From Oegoconia quadripuncta (taxonomy: Eukaryota > Arthropoda > Insecta > Lepidoptera > Autostichidae), in assembly GCA_949316235.1 (NCBI GenBank), contig OX438751.1, forward strand, positions 20,708,801 through 20,772,800: 64,000 nt of DNA, given 5' to 3'. The notes under the pieces are model-generated. The model was not told where the DNA came from and did not search any database. It saw only the letters and a program-made list of their open reading frames with translations. The position numbers and the translations under genes are program-made. Positions 1 through 9,594 of this stretch are shown piece after piece (the stretch's first letter is position 1; every line of letters begins with the position of its first letter).

Positions 1-327
1 CCCGTGAGTGTCGCAAAAGGGGACTAACGGACTATTCCCTAAAAAATAATCTATAGATTTTAGTAAATTATTGTAAATTATTTTGCGCAATAAAGAGTAT
101 TAGTATTGTATCGTATCGTATCGTTTCGTGTCGTATTGTATTGTATAGATTCCTAGATTCGACGGTCATGGAATCACCCCCTGTCACGTGTGCATTTCTG
201 TATTTCGAAAAGTGAAACGTGGATGTTGTTTCAACTATTAAGCTTTTAATGTTTGGAACACCCAAACGCGTATGTTTGGGATATCTCTGACCATCCCATT
301 TGGGGTAAAAGTCATTATTTTATAAAT
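1..327 (+). repeat. Repeat family G copy, split by a LINE-tail insertion
   Basis: The start (CCCGTGAGTGTCGCAAAAGG) and the part from about 152 onward match a second copy at 37505-37740 and a reverse copy at 61494-61700, including shared words such as CACGTGTGCATTTCTG and GGGATATCTCTGACCA. The middle is interrupted by a separate insertion at 60-143. I know similar GTGGGTGTCGTAAAAGGCGACTAAGGGA-type repeats from moths and butterflies, but I cannot place this family in a class. The left end is cut by the window. Confidence 0.6.
52..151 (+). mobile_element. LINE 3'-end insertion with 8-bp target-site duplication
   Basis: A short segment containing GCGCAATAAAGAG (polyadenylation-like) followed by a pentanucleotide tail of TATCG/TATTG units lies between two perfect copies of TATAGATT (52-59 and 144-151). 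The host repeat of family G continues on both sides. This is the mark of target-primed reverse transcription by a 5'-truncated non-LTR element. The same GCGCAAAATAATTTACAATAA end recurs in reverse at about 21720-21757. Confidence 0.65.
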
Positions 328-419
328 AATTCAAAACTAGTAAAATTGGAGACTGCAATACTCATTTACTTACGTAAACATTAATTCAACCTTTAAAGTA
401 GAATTAACAGCAGCTTTAC

Positions 420-560
420 ACGTCTTAATTGTTGGGGCACAGCCTCCTCTCACTGGGACCGGGTATGGGCCATAATTCCCCAAGGCCCAGTGAGGATTAG
501 TGGATTCGGGCCAGACTAGTATACTGACAGTCAGTGTTCTTAAGTCGCCCCTGTAGGCCA
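420..560 (-). repeat. 3' body of the 5S-derived SINE (family E), head missing
   Basis: Read on the - strand, this matches the body downstream of the 5S-like head at 45470-45590: the words TATGGCCCATAC, GAGAGGAGGCTGTGCC and CCAACA occur in the same order. The 5S-like part itself is absent here. It is bordered on the right by a family A fragment. Confidence 0.55.
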
Positions 561-562
561 CC

Positions 563-627
563 TTTTTTTTTTTTATGCACAACGGTTTGTTACTTGACCT
601 CAATCACACCTGATGTTAAGTGAAGAT
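563..627 (-). repeat. SINE family A, 3' fragment
   Basis: A poly(T) run followed by ATGCACAACGG and GACCTCAATCACACCTGA is the reverse complement of the conserved 3' end and poly(A) tail of family A (compare 46910-46962). Only the last ~60 bp are present. Confidence 0.7.
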
Positions 628-821
628 TTCAATTGAAAACAACTGGGAACGACATTTAACGTGGTCTCTAGCTAGACTTAGACGCGATTTGCATTAATAT
701 CCGTAACACACGCAATAATATATCATATGTGTTATGTACAGTTAAATTATTTAGTTATAGTTTGTAGGCTTAGTTTATGTTTTTAATCTTTATATTATAT
801 AATTACCAACTATAAAAATAC

Positions 822-1100
822 GTTCGATCCCCAGCGGGGTATGTTTAACTACTCGGTTTGGTTGGTGGTAGGGCATTTTAAATGTCCGCCTGGCTAGCTA
901 CCACCATCTTATCTAAATCTGCCGCCAAGCAGCAATGTTAATAGCATTGTTGTGTTCCGGTTGTCAGAGATAAGATAGGCTGTCCCCCAAATGTGTTGGG
1001 GTTTCCGGGTCAGTACGCTTCCACCTTCTACCTCATCTTCACTTAACATCAGGTGTGATTGAGGTCAAGTACCTACCAAACCGTTATGCATTAAAAAAAA
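822..1100 (+). repeat. SINE family A, 5'-truncated copy
   Basis: Starts inside the tRNA-like head at the B box (GTTCGATCCCCAGCGGGG), continues through the body (CTCGGTTTGGTTGGTGGTAG, CTGGCTAGCTACCACCATC) and ends in the family 3' end with a short A tract. It lacks the A-box half of the head, so it should not be transcribed by RNA polymerase III from its own promoter. Confidence 0.8.
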
Positions 1101-1163
1101 TACACCCGTGTTGCTGCTATATATTAGTGCAAACATCCTTTACTGGTAGCTTGTATCTTTATC

Positions 1164-1285
1164 CTATGGGGTGCCTGGAAGAGATCGTCGTTAGCGATAA
1201 GCCCGTTTTTTGTGCGATGATGTACGCTGTGATTTTTATGTAGTTTTTGTTAATTGTGCAATAAAGAGTGTTTGATTGATTGACT
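1164..1285 (+). repeat. CR1-like LINE 3' UTR fragment with hairpin
   Basis: Contains TGCCTGGAAGAGATCGTCGTTAGCGATAAGCC, a recurrent LINE 3' UTR block that can fold into a small GATCG...CGATAA hairpin. It is followed by TGTGCAATAAAGAGTG, a polyadenylation-type signal, and an ATTG-rich tail. Related blocks sit at 1745-1880, 18255-18315, 35560-35660 and 58596-58705. The last is attached to a reverse-transcriptase fragment, which ties the block to a LINE. Confidence 0.65.
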
Positions 1286-1744
1286 GACCGCTTCAAAAGA
1301 ATAGAATTCCCTGACTGCTTCAGTCTTCGCGGAAACATACACAAACTTATCCAGAGTGAATTAATAGTGGTATCCAAGTTATCCTTCTCGGAGTAAGCAT
1401 AGCCTTGTCTAAAAAAATGTGTTGATATAAGGTATTGGTATTTATTTGTTTCTTGTCTCGCGGTGGTGTCATCGATTGCATAACTAAAGGTTCATTCACA
1501 TGGCCATTGTTGAAGATTGCGTACCTATTAATCGATTATTTTGCTCGCATTCCATTTATTACGGCTGACTCACGCGAGGTTACGGTTTAAAGGTCGCTCG
1601 TATTCATTTATTGTAGAAAATATGGCGAACTGGGTAGAGTAATAACCGGACATCACCGTTTACCTAGCCGCAAGTTCGGATGCTTGAGCAGGCTTAGATC
1701 TGGCAGTAGATGCACAACGTTTGTTACGGGATAGGCAGAATGAT
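1286..1744. other. No recognised feature
   Basis: AT-rich sequence with stop codons in all frames. I see no repeat match to the rest of the window and no splice or promoter signal that I would defend. Confidence 0.5.
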
Positions 1745-1880
1745 AAAAATACAATACAATACAAATACACTTTATTGTACAAAAGGAGAACATACATTTT
1801 ACAAAACACAATACTGATAAGAGTACAATTAGGCGGCCTTATCACTCAAAGCGATCTCTTCCAGACAACCTTTGGGTGTG
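1745..1880 (-). repeat. CR1-like LINE 3' end with (AATAC)n tail
   Basis: On the - strand this reads as the hairpin block (AGAGATCGCTTTGAGTGATAA, GGCCGCC), then TACAATAAAGTG, then a pentanucleotide TTGTA tail. It is the most complete stand-alone copy of this 3' end in the left half of the window. Confidence 0.65.
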
Positions 1881-1973
1881 GGAGTATAACTTTATAGAAC
1901 AGGCAGGTTGTGCAAAATACGGATGCAGATATGAAATACCTACATAATCAATTACTTATTTAATAAACAAATA

Positions 1974-2006
1974 CTTTTTTTTTATGCACGACGGGTTTGT
2001 ACTTAC
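1974..2006 (-). repeat. SINE family A, terminal 3' fragment
   Basis: A T run followed by ATGCACGACGGGTTTGTACTT is the last ~30 bp of family A in reverse. Nothing else of the element is present. Confidence 0.5.
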
Positions 2007-2233
2007 TCTTTTAGCAATCTTCTTAACTGTTTAGAATATTTTATGTTCACATCAGTATAAATCAACTGTCTTGACAATGCATTTCGAGGAAAGCTTACAA
2101 TTTGCTAGGGTACCTTTTGCCTTTCTGTCAGTATGGAGAGTATGCCACTGAGGTCTGGGATGGTTCGTCAACTACTAACTAGCTGAACTCGGCTCTATGT
2201 AACAAAAGACTCATAGGTGACTAGAGGTGAAGA

Positions 2234-2528
2234 AACCGCCTCCGTGGCTCAAAGTAAACAACATTGGGTTTACGATTTCCGGTCGCGGGTTCGATCCCCA
2301 GCGGGGTACATGTTTAAGTACTCGGTTTGGTTGGTGGTAGGGCATTTTAAATGCCAAGCAGTAATGTTAATAGCATTGTTGTGTTCCGGTTGTCGAAGAT
2401 AAGATAGCCAGTCCCCCAAATGCGTTGAGGTTTCCGGGTCAGTACGCTTCCACCTTCGACCTCATCTTCACTTAACATCAGGTATGATGGAGGTCAAGTA
2501 CGAACCCGTCGTGCATAAAAAAAAAGGT
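2234..2528 (+). repeat. SINE family A, nearly complete with internal deletion
   Basis: The tRNA-like head is present: CCGCCTCCGTGGCTCAA resembles an A box, and GGGTTCGATCCCC is a B box. The body lacks about 45 bp (the CTGGCTAGCTACCACC block) found in other copies. The element ends with TCAAGTACGAACCCGTCGTGC and an A run. AGGTGA occurs just before the head and just after the tail, a possible but weak target-site duplication. Confidence 0.85.
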
Positions 2529-2639
2529 GACAATTCGATGACTGCTAAATTGCAGGGCCTTTCATAAATAAACAATATAGGTAGGTACTCTGTATAATGA
2601 ATGAGTTGCAACTAACAATGGTTTTCATAAATTCCACTA

Positions 2640-2720
2640 TCATCATCATCAGCTACAGGACATATGCCTCTCCCATAGATGGTCGCTGGATGCAGGCCGC
2701 TTCCACTCGGTCGATTTATA
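2640..2720 (-). repeat. LINE/SINE 3' end of the (ATG)n-tail type
   Basis: ATCATCATCATCAGCTACAGG followed by TCTCCCATAGATGG and CGCTGGATGC is the reverse of a 3' end I know to be widespread in Lepidoptera, with a trinucleotide (GAT/ATG) tail. It is related to but distinct from family D at 3490 and 35702. Confidence 0.5.
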
Positions 2721-3489
2721 GTTGCATTATACAGAACGCTAATTGCGTAACTTACGACTCACACTCACAATAAAATTCACCCCGTTTAAGATACTAAAAA
2801 AACTTTAAATTACTATATCAAAACGTAAGTAAGTATATATAATAATTACACGAATTAAATTTCACCCTGTATAGGGAAATTTGAAATGCACCCCGCGTGA
2901 CGATCAATTTATACCACACAGACGGAGTCGCTGGCGGAATGCTAGTAGATAAATAAATCAGTACTTACTAGCGATCAGTTCAAAAGTCAAAGTGTTACAC
3001 TTGACATGCTGTCGACTGTACAACAGGGCAGCCTGAGTCTGGGAACGGTCACATAAGCCTACCATTTGCCTGCACGCGCGCAATAGCACGTAAATCTGTC
3101 CTCGTTACTGACACAAATTACCGCACTAACGTACACAAACTCACGATGGCGGTATACATTTGTCAAGAGGTGTTATTCCTCCTCATTAATATGAGCATTT
3201 ATTTGTAAAAGTAATGTGTCGCCACTATAACTAAGAACCGGTCAAGTACGTGTCGGGTCACGCGCAGTATAGGGTCCTGTACTTGCCTTCACAATATGTG
3301 CTTTTTGTTGTTTGACAAATTATTTTACTATATAATGACTATTACTCGTTAACTTGTAAAACCTACTTATCTACCTGTAATAGTTTTAATTTTAACTTCA
3401 TTTATATATACCGTACCAACCAACCGTTTAGCTTTTAATGGGGGAGCGATAATAGAATCAAACAAAAATTTGCATTTTAAAGCTTAATA
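2721..3489. other. Mostly unique; one MITE-like end
   Basis: 2850-2882 reads ATTACACGAATTAAATTTCACCCTGTATAG, close to the terminus of MITE-1 (compare 8095-8121), but no matching partner end is clear. 2990-3150 is of higher complexity (ACGCGCGCAATAGCACG) and matches nothing else in the window. No gene seen. Confidence 0.35.
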
Positions 3490-3768
3490 TAAACATCCCA
3501 CTGCAGGGATATAGGCCTTCCCTCTTATAATGAGGCAGTATGGGCCATAGTCCACCACGCTGGCTCAATGCGGGTTGGGGACACACATGCTTTGGAATTT
3601 TTATTTCTCAGGCATGCAGGTTTTCTCACGATGTTTTCCTTCACCGAGAGCAGTCTGCTAAATGCACCAAAGAAATTAAATTTAATAACTCATGTGTACA
3701 TGGCCTGCTTGGGAATCGAAACCGGGCCTCCTAAATTGGGAGACAGAAAGGCTGAGCCACCGACCCTC
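3490..3768 (-). repeat. SINE family D, near full-length
   Basis: Reverse copy. The right end holds a tRNA-like head read on the - strand (GTCGGTGGCTCAGCC, then GGTTTCGATTCCC as a decayed B box). The left end has the AACATCCCACTGCAGGGATA block, and TTCTCACGATGTTTTCCTTC lies in the middle. That middle phrase is typical of an abundant tRNA-derived SINE of butterflies and moths. The second copy is at 35702-35960. Confidence 0.75.
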
Positions 3769-4610
3769 ACATATATTTCATTACTGCCATAATTCAGTTT
3801 ATGGGTAACTCCAAAAGAGTTTCAGGAATAAGTTTGATAATTTGAATTATACCCAAACAAAAAAAAATGATTTAAAAATTCCTAATGAGTTCAAAACATC
3901 GCATTTTCAATTAATGTCAAGAGTAAAAATCAAATGAACACTCAAGAACCAACACGAGCTTTCTTTTAATTATTACACACAATACTAGCTTAATTCTTGG
4001 GTTTAATTAAATTTAACATTAATTACTAGTTACATCAGTAGAGCGCGAGATGGGTGAGATAAAAAAACTTGATTCGTTGACCATAGCGTACTGTGGGGGG
4101 CCATAGCTCACTGTGCTTGGGCACTGACTTTATTTGTGTAATTAAAGATGCCATGCGCATGCGCACTGCCCGTGAAAATTAGATCGTTCACCTGCGATCT
4201 TCGGAGCTGTTAGGGCTTTACAACAGCTGATGAGATTCTATATGTTATAATTTATTTTAAAATTTGACACATGAGGCAGCATGGTCTGGTTGACCTGGGG
4301 TGTGCCCAAGTATATCTAAAGGACAATTATTATCATGTCTGATAGATATGCCACAGCCTCGTACCATATAAGAGTAGCCTTTAGCCTTGTAAATGAAGAG
4401 CGTTTATAACAGCTAGTTTTGTGGATTAAACTGCGAAAATAGGCATTTTACGGGAATTTTCCGAAATAATAGTGGTTGACACTTCGGTTAGCAGCTCAAC
4501 AGCAAACATTGCAAAGAATCAAAGCATCACAGGCAATATAAAGAAGGACAAAAAAAATACAATTTACAAAATTCGATCTGCTAAACGATCCTAGATATTT
4601 TTCACCCCCT
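3769..4610. other. No recognised feature
   Basis: AT-rich, with a few simple runs. CCATAGCGTACTGTGG and CCATAGCTCACTGTGC at 4080-4115 form a small imperfect tandem duplication (~27-bp unit). No coding potential or repeat match recognised. Confidence 0.45.
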
Positions 4611-4614
4611 CGAA

Positions 4615-5600
4615 AACTACACGTTTCGAGGTACCGAAGACGAAGCTGATTCAGGCAGTGAGAGTTTGTTGGCGGCTTTGCGGACGATGCCCTTTGTAGT
4701 GTAAACATCTGCGACCCTTGCCACTCCATCCGACCTCGGATATAGTTTGTGAATTCGAGCCATACGCGATTTTAAAGGTGGTGATGACCACCAAATCGCC
4801 TCCTTGATATCCACTTTTCTTGATTCGCCATTTGGTTTTTTCTTGTAGTTCGCATAGGTACTCATTCTTCCAACGAGAAGTGTTGCCGCATCCTCTCAAG
4901 ACATTGGTACCGGTCAAGCCTGTATGGATTTGCATCTAGCAGGTTTTCTGAAGGCAATGAAGTGAGCGGTCTGCCGATCAGGAAATGCGACGGAGTCAAA
5001 AGACTGAGGTCATTTGGGTCATAAGAAAGAAGGGTTAACCGACGGAAATTGAGAATAGCCTCTATTTACGTGAATAACGTTGACAACTCCTCAAATGTCA
5101 GATGTTTATCAGAAAGAATTCGAATAGTGTGGTATTTTGAAGACGCCTGATTCCCACAGTTCACCGAAGTGGGGAGAATACGCTGGCGAGAATTTAAAGA
5201 GAATTCCTTCATCGGCGGCAAAACCAGTAATGTCTTCATTGTTCGATTTAAAAACGCAGTGATTTCGTTATTCGCTCCGACAAAATTTGTACCATTATCG
5301 AATTACAGATGTATAGGCTTTTCTCTGCGGGATATAAACCGCCTTAAACATAAAATGAATACATCTGTATAGTGAGATCGCTCGTCACTTCCAGATGTAT
5401 GGCCTTTGTGGCAAAACAAGAAAATAAGCACATGTAACATTTCGTTATTTTACAACCTCGGCCCTTGCGATCAGTACTGTAAAATGGCCCAGCAAAGTCG
5501 ACACCGCTAATTTGAAAAGGATGAATGAGAGTGACTCTACATGCAGGTAAGATCCCCATTATCGGATTGACACATTTAGCCACGAGCACAAGCCTGATAT
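4615..5600 (-). pseudogene. BEL/Pao LTR retrotransposon: decayed integrase region of pol
   Basis: Read on the - strand, the six-frame translations contain, in order, a GVDFAGP motif (near 5490-5508, first catalytic Asp of the integrase core), a TKAIHLE motif, DNGTNFVGA (near 5275-5299, second Asp), an SPHFGELWE-like stretch (near 5155-5175, catalytic Glu region) and finally the C-terminal domain typical of BEL/Pao integrases (WKNEYLCELQ and GGDLVVI near 4790-4875, then PRSDGVARVADV and TTKGIVRKA). Known family: in BEL/Pao elements this protein inserts the cDNA into the genome. The reading frame changes several times and has stops, so the copy is dead. No LTR, protease or reverse transcriptase was found nearby, so only the 3' part of pol remains. 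Confidence is high for the family and lower for the exact ends. Confidence 0.85.
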
Positions 5601-6261
5601 TTAGCGGCCTTCAGTCATATAAAAGTTGCCTACAACTTGGTATGCAGTCGAAATGTCTGAATTTTAAAATAAAAATAAATTAAAAGATTTAAGTCCAGAG
5701 TTACCCATAGAATGTGTTGTATGTTTGAATTAAATATAGATAGTTCTTGTTTTGAAATTTGTTGATATCACATACTTACTTCTGATGATGACTGTACCTA
5801 CCCGACGCAAGTGACCTTAAGCTTCTCAGCGTGGAAAACCGTTGGACAACTTTGTAAAACTTAACTTAGCCTTATATACAGGGCGGAAACGATAAATGAT
5901 CGATTTGCGGGGACGGATTAGTGGGCCAGACGCCAATATTTTTCGTCACCCCCCTCACGGTACCAGTCATCCCTACTGATATATGGAATTTTTTTTCTCG
6001 GTCGCCCTCTGAAGTTATTATATACAATATAAAACAAATTCTTTAGGATGAAAATATATTATTTACAGTTTTTATCACTGTTAAATTAGTAGGTTAAAAT
6101 TATAGCAAACATTTTTTCTGACATTAATAAGTTCCTGAAATAACATTATAAGTGTTTAAAAACCAGTAATACCAGTACCAGTAATAATAACGACTGCATA
6201 TTTTGTATAATTCAGGCGCCTGTTTCTTCTTCTGTTCTGTGTCAGTTTTTACTATAAAATC

Positions 6262-6375
6262 TAGAATAGAATAGAATATCTTTATTTGCTTTAAGTGTGG
6301 TTACATTGCATTGGTGGTAATATTGGTAGTAAGTTTCTCACACTTAGTCTTTTCAGGCATGCATCTATCTCATGA
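6262..6375 (-). repeat. LINE 3' end with (TTCTA)n tail
   Basis: CTAGAATAGAATAGAATATCTTTATTTGC is the reverse of an (ATTCT)n-tailed LINE 3' end. A + strand end of the same kind is at 13018-13052 (AATAAATCATATTCTATTCT). The sequence upstream in the element (to about 6375) is too short to classify. Confidence 0.5.
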
Positions 6376-6432
6376 CATTGTGGGAATTCGGACGGATCTA
6401 ACGCCACCTTGTACTTCAAATGATCACGCCGT

Positions 6433-6605
6433 TTAGTCGAATTTGTATAATGAATACGAACATTTATTCCCGAGTCATGGATGTTTATTAATATTTATGT
6501 ATGTCTATCCGTTATTTAGCAGCCATAGTACAAGTTTTGCTTACTTTGTACTTAATACTGTGTACGAAATATTTATTTATTATTTATGCATAAATTATAA
6601 TTATA
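6433..6605 (+). repeat. SINE family C, 5'-truncated copy
   Basis: TGTATAATGAATACGAACATTTATTCCCGAGTC starts the body just downstream of where the tRNA-like head would end. It is followed by ATGTCTATCCGTTATTTAGC and the AGTACAAGTTTTGCTTA block, matching the reverse copies at 8655 and 13868. The head is reduced to a few bases. Confidence 0.65.
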
Positions 6606-6879
6606 AAGAACTTTATTTCATACACCCGAAAATCATTACTATCTTTCTCGGGTTAGTCGGGTAATAAGAAACTGGATTTACCCCGAAATATTGATTTTTC
6701 CCAATCCCATTACACTTACTTATCACATATCATTATTAATTATATGTACATTCTACAGAGAGAGATGATTTGAAAAATAACTTCAAATAAGTATTTTTTT
6801 TTTGTTTTCCAAAATCTTTTTGAGTGCCATAGCAGAACAAATCATGTGAAATGACATATCGTTTCCACCTTGTATGTAC

Positions 6880-7728
6880 TCTGTGGCAAGACTTAAACCG
6901 TACCGCTAGTTCCGTGGAAAGTGTGAATAACAGATATTAAACACTCATTACGGTGGAATCCGAGTGAATATCAGCGGATGTTAATTAAGCGAGTAAATAA
7001 TTTGCAATTGAAACGCTTTTCCGGCGCTTGTCTTTCGGTTATTGAAACATTAATCATCATTACAGTCAGATGTCAAAATTTATCAATCGAAAAACGACAG
7101 TCAGATACGAGTAGAACTCGTGCTTAACTTTTGAGGGTCCTTTTCCTCAGAAACGGATGGTGATATCAAGTTGAAAGTAATATCGAATTCGTAAAAGAAC
7201 GAAAGTGACATAGCCGAGCGGATTTGTAAATTGTAGAGGCAGTGGGAAGGGGCTAAAGTTCTTGAGTGGAGACCAACCGGCAAGCGCATCAGATAAACTA
7301 ATGAACTACATACGTATAAGCAGGATACAGAGAACTACAAAGTTAGTAGAATCTTCAAAATTTCGAACATAATAGAAAATATTGCCTTTTTTCTATTACT
7401 ATGAAAAACTTAAATCGCTCTAATTTAATTTCAATACTCTACGTGGAAAATGTTTTCTACCAACTATTTAAATCTCTGTATCCTGTATAAAATAATATGT
7501 GTAATGTTTCCTTACAATCGGTTTATTAATTTTGTAAAATTTGAATTTAAAGTTTTTTTTCTTCATTTATTAATTAGGACCACAAACAAGTTCACAATAT
7601 ATTGTCATATACAAACAACTTATACTAGACAGACATTTGTAAATTTCAACCCAACATCATTGGTCACAACGTAATTAACAGACTGACAACCACTACAGAA
7701 ACTTATATTCAGTTATATAAGTGGAGTG
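6880..7728. other. No recognised feature
   Basis: AT-rich unique sequence. No open frame with recognisable protein character and no repeat that recurs in the window. Confidence 0.45.
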
Positions 7729-7734
7729 TATATA

Positions 7735-8119
7735 CAGAGTGAATTTGAATTCGTGTAATTCCCATTAACTCTTGATTGCAAACAACTTTCCCCAAGGAAC
7801 CATAGTCAAATTCGATTAAAAATTTTCGATTACCCATACAAAGTTAACCATTCTCAAAACCACCTTTAGTGTGGAAGTCCAACAATTTTCGGCTGAATAC
7901 GGCTATGGTTTGTAGTGGGAAATTGTTCGTAAAGGAGTGGAGTCACCAGCCGAAAATTGTTGGATTTCCATACTAAAGGTGGTTTCAGAATTGTTTACTT
8001 TGTATGTGTATTCGAAAATTTTTTGATTCAATTTGACTAAGGCTCCTTGGGGAAAATTGTTTGTAATCAAGTGTGGCGTCACCAGTTAATGGGAATTACA
8101 CGAATTCAAATTTACTCTG
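7735..8119. mobile_element. MITE-1, fold-back element (near-palindrome)
   Basis: The two halves are inverted copies. Left: CAGAGTGAATTTGAATTCG, AACTTTCCCCAAGGAACC, CCACCTTTAGT, CCAACAATTTTCGGCTGA. Right: the same words reversed, ending AATTACACGAATTCAAA and ACTCTG. The flanks are TATATA, giving a probable TA target duplication. There is no transposase, so it would need one in trans. Other copies: 19372-20330 (with nested insertions) and 21800-22035 (truncated). TA target and CAG termini suggest the Tc1/mariner superfamily, but that is inference. Confidence 0.8.
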
Positions 8120-8394
8120 TATATTATAATCCATGAAATACATTTATGTATCATTACAGGGTATTTTCATTCATCATCAGGGTCATTTGTTTGTGTATTT
8201 TTTTTTGTGTCCGCAACAATAACAAAAGGTTTGTGAATAAAAATAAATTAGATAAATTTGACGTAAAATAATATGATTTGCGTGCAATTATTTAGTTTGA
8301 TAAGGTGGACTGGGTATCTGATAATATTATTATACCTAAAAAGTATGTAGTAGACTTTTCACTATTATACTATAAAATATAGATAACGCAGGTG

Positions 8395-8657
8395 CAGTTT
8401 CAATAGTATGTTTTGAGGGATAGGGACCCCCATAGGGATTGCTATACATACATATTGGAGGCTCCACTGAAAACCAGCGTTGTAGTGAACGGCTACAACC
8501 TATGCTGAGTTGGCGACCTTTTTGACTCAACCTTGCGACACCGACAATTAGATGGTAAACACAATGTTATTTTTTGCATGTGTCTCGACTGTGTAATATT
8601 TGTATCTGATTGTTTGTGTCATGAGATGAGTTTAAATAATTATTTCTTTCTTTCTTT
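8395..8657 (+). repeat. LINE 3' UTR with (TTTC)n tail
   Basis: GGCTCCACTGAAAACCAGCG, TATGCTGAGTTGGCGACC and TTTGACTCAACC recall a Jockey-like LINE 3' UTR common in Lepidoptera. It ends in a (TTTC)n run at 8643-8657. Family C follows immediately in the opposite direction, suggesting it inserted in or next to the tail. Confidence 0.55.
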
Positions 8658-8908
8658 CTATACTACATAATACATACATAAATATTTCGGACACTTACAC
8701 CAACCACCTAGTCCCAAACTAAGCAAAGCTTGTACTATGGATACTAGATAACGGATAAAAATACATAAATATTTATATAAACATCCACGACTCAGGAATA
8801 AATGTTCATATTCATCATCACACAAGCAAATTACCCGTCGCGGGATTCGAACCCGCAACCGTTGGTTTCGCTGACAGGGTCACTATCCACTACACCAATC
8901 GGTCGTCA
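8658..8908 (-). repeat. SINE family C, near full-length
   Basis: On the - strand it begins GACGACCGATTGGTGTAGTG (A-box-like TGGTGTAGTGG) and has a perfect B box, GGGTTCGAATCCC, then TGATGAATATGAACATTTAT, a CATAAATATTT-rich body and the AGTTTGGGACTAGGTGG block. The tRNA resemblance covers the first ~75 bp only, with no mature 3' end, so this is a SINE head and not a tRNA gene. Confidence 0.85.
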
Positions 8909-8929
8909 TACTATTTGTATGGAATAACG

Positions 8930-9090
8930 TGCGAGGTAAAAAAGCAGCACTCAAATCAGACTACACATTACTGAGATACATGTGGACAAAGACTGTACGT
9001 ACATACACATAATAATATATAACACTCGACTTTTTTCGTCGGAGGTTAAAAACGGTGTAAATTTTGGGGCCTACGCAGTAGAGGTCAAAA
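8930..9090 (+). repeat. Dispersed repeat ending GTCGGAGGTTAAAAA
   Basis: CACTCAAATCAGACTACACATTACTGAGAT, GTGGACAAAG and CGTCGGAGGTTAAAA recur at 15785-15920 (+) and in reverse at 17355-17450. The same words recur in many lepidopteran genomes. I cannot assign a class or exact ends. Confidence 0.45.
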
Positions 9091-9093
9091 GTG

Positions 9094-9145
9094 GTCAGGT
9101 GGAAGTTTGTTTACCGGTAACAAACAACCACGCCTGCCACCTGAC
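9094..9145. other. Two-part inverted repeat (hairpin)
   Basis: A perfect 9-bp stem (GTCAGGTGG at 9094-9102, CCACCTGAC at 9137-9145) encloses a near-perfect palindrome centred on ACCGGT (9105-9125). The flanking words are unlike the nearby repeats. No role can be assigned from sequence alone. Confidence 0.5.
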
Positions 9146-9247
9146 AGATGCACGTCCCATTATACAGGCTGCGGTCGTTAAGTGTCGGCAATAATTCCGT
9201 AAATAGATATCAAAACTAAATTGTTATAGAATATTATATTGGCCTAA

Positions 9248-9579
9248 CTTTTTTTTTATGCACGGCGGGTTCGTACTTGACCTCAATCACATCTGATGTT
9301 AAGTGAAGATGAGGTCGAAGGTGGAAGCGTGCAGACCCGGAAACCCTAACACATTTGGGGAACTGGCTGTCTTATCTCCGACAACCGGAATACAACAATG
9401 CCATTAACATTGCTGCTTGGCGGCAGATTTGATAAGATGGTGGTAGCTAGCCAGGCGGACATTTTGAAATGCCCTACCACCAACCAAACCGAGTACTTAA
9501 ACATGTACCCCGCTGGGGATTGAACCCACGACCTCCGAATCGTAAACCCGATGTTGTTTACATTGAGCCACGGAGGCGG
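9248..9579 (-). repeat. SINE family A, full-length
   Basis: Complete copy on the - strand: head CCGCCTCCGTGGCTCAATG, B-box region GGTTCAATCCCC (one change from consensus), full body including CTGGCTAGCTACCACC, and a poly(A) tail seen here as a T run at 9248-9257. Confidence 0.85.
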
Positions 9580-9594
9580 AATTAATAATCATAT

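Larger units (their letters stand above)
5877..6874. mobile_element. Non-autonomous DNA transposon with ~20-bp TIRs (candidate)
   Basis: The left end TACAGGGCGGAAACGATA and the reverse complement of the right end, TACAAGGTGGAAACGATA, match at 16 of 18 positions and are flanked by TA-rich sequence. This suits a Tc1/mariner-like TA target. The ~1 kb interior has no open frame and carries two later insertions (a LINE end at 6262 and a SINE at 6433). What is inferred is that the two ends belong to one element. Confidence 0.5.

Noticed and set aside
105..145. Telomere-like or CRISPR-like short repeats (TATCG/TATTG units)
   Set aside because: Irregular pentamers at LINE 3' ends. No spacers, no TTAGG array.
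8840..8905. tRNA-like sequences with perfect A/B boxes (also at 11658, 13868, 17968, 41126, 45025, 46645)
   Set aside because: Each continues into a recurring SINE body, lacks a full acceptor stem, and several copies are present, so they are SINE heads and not tRNA genes.
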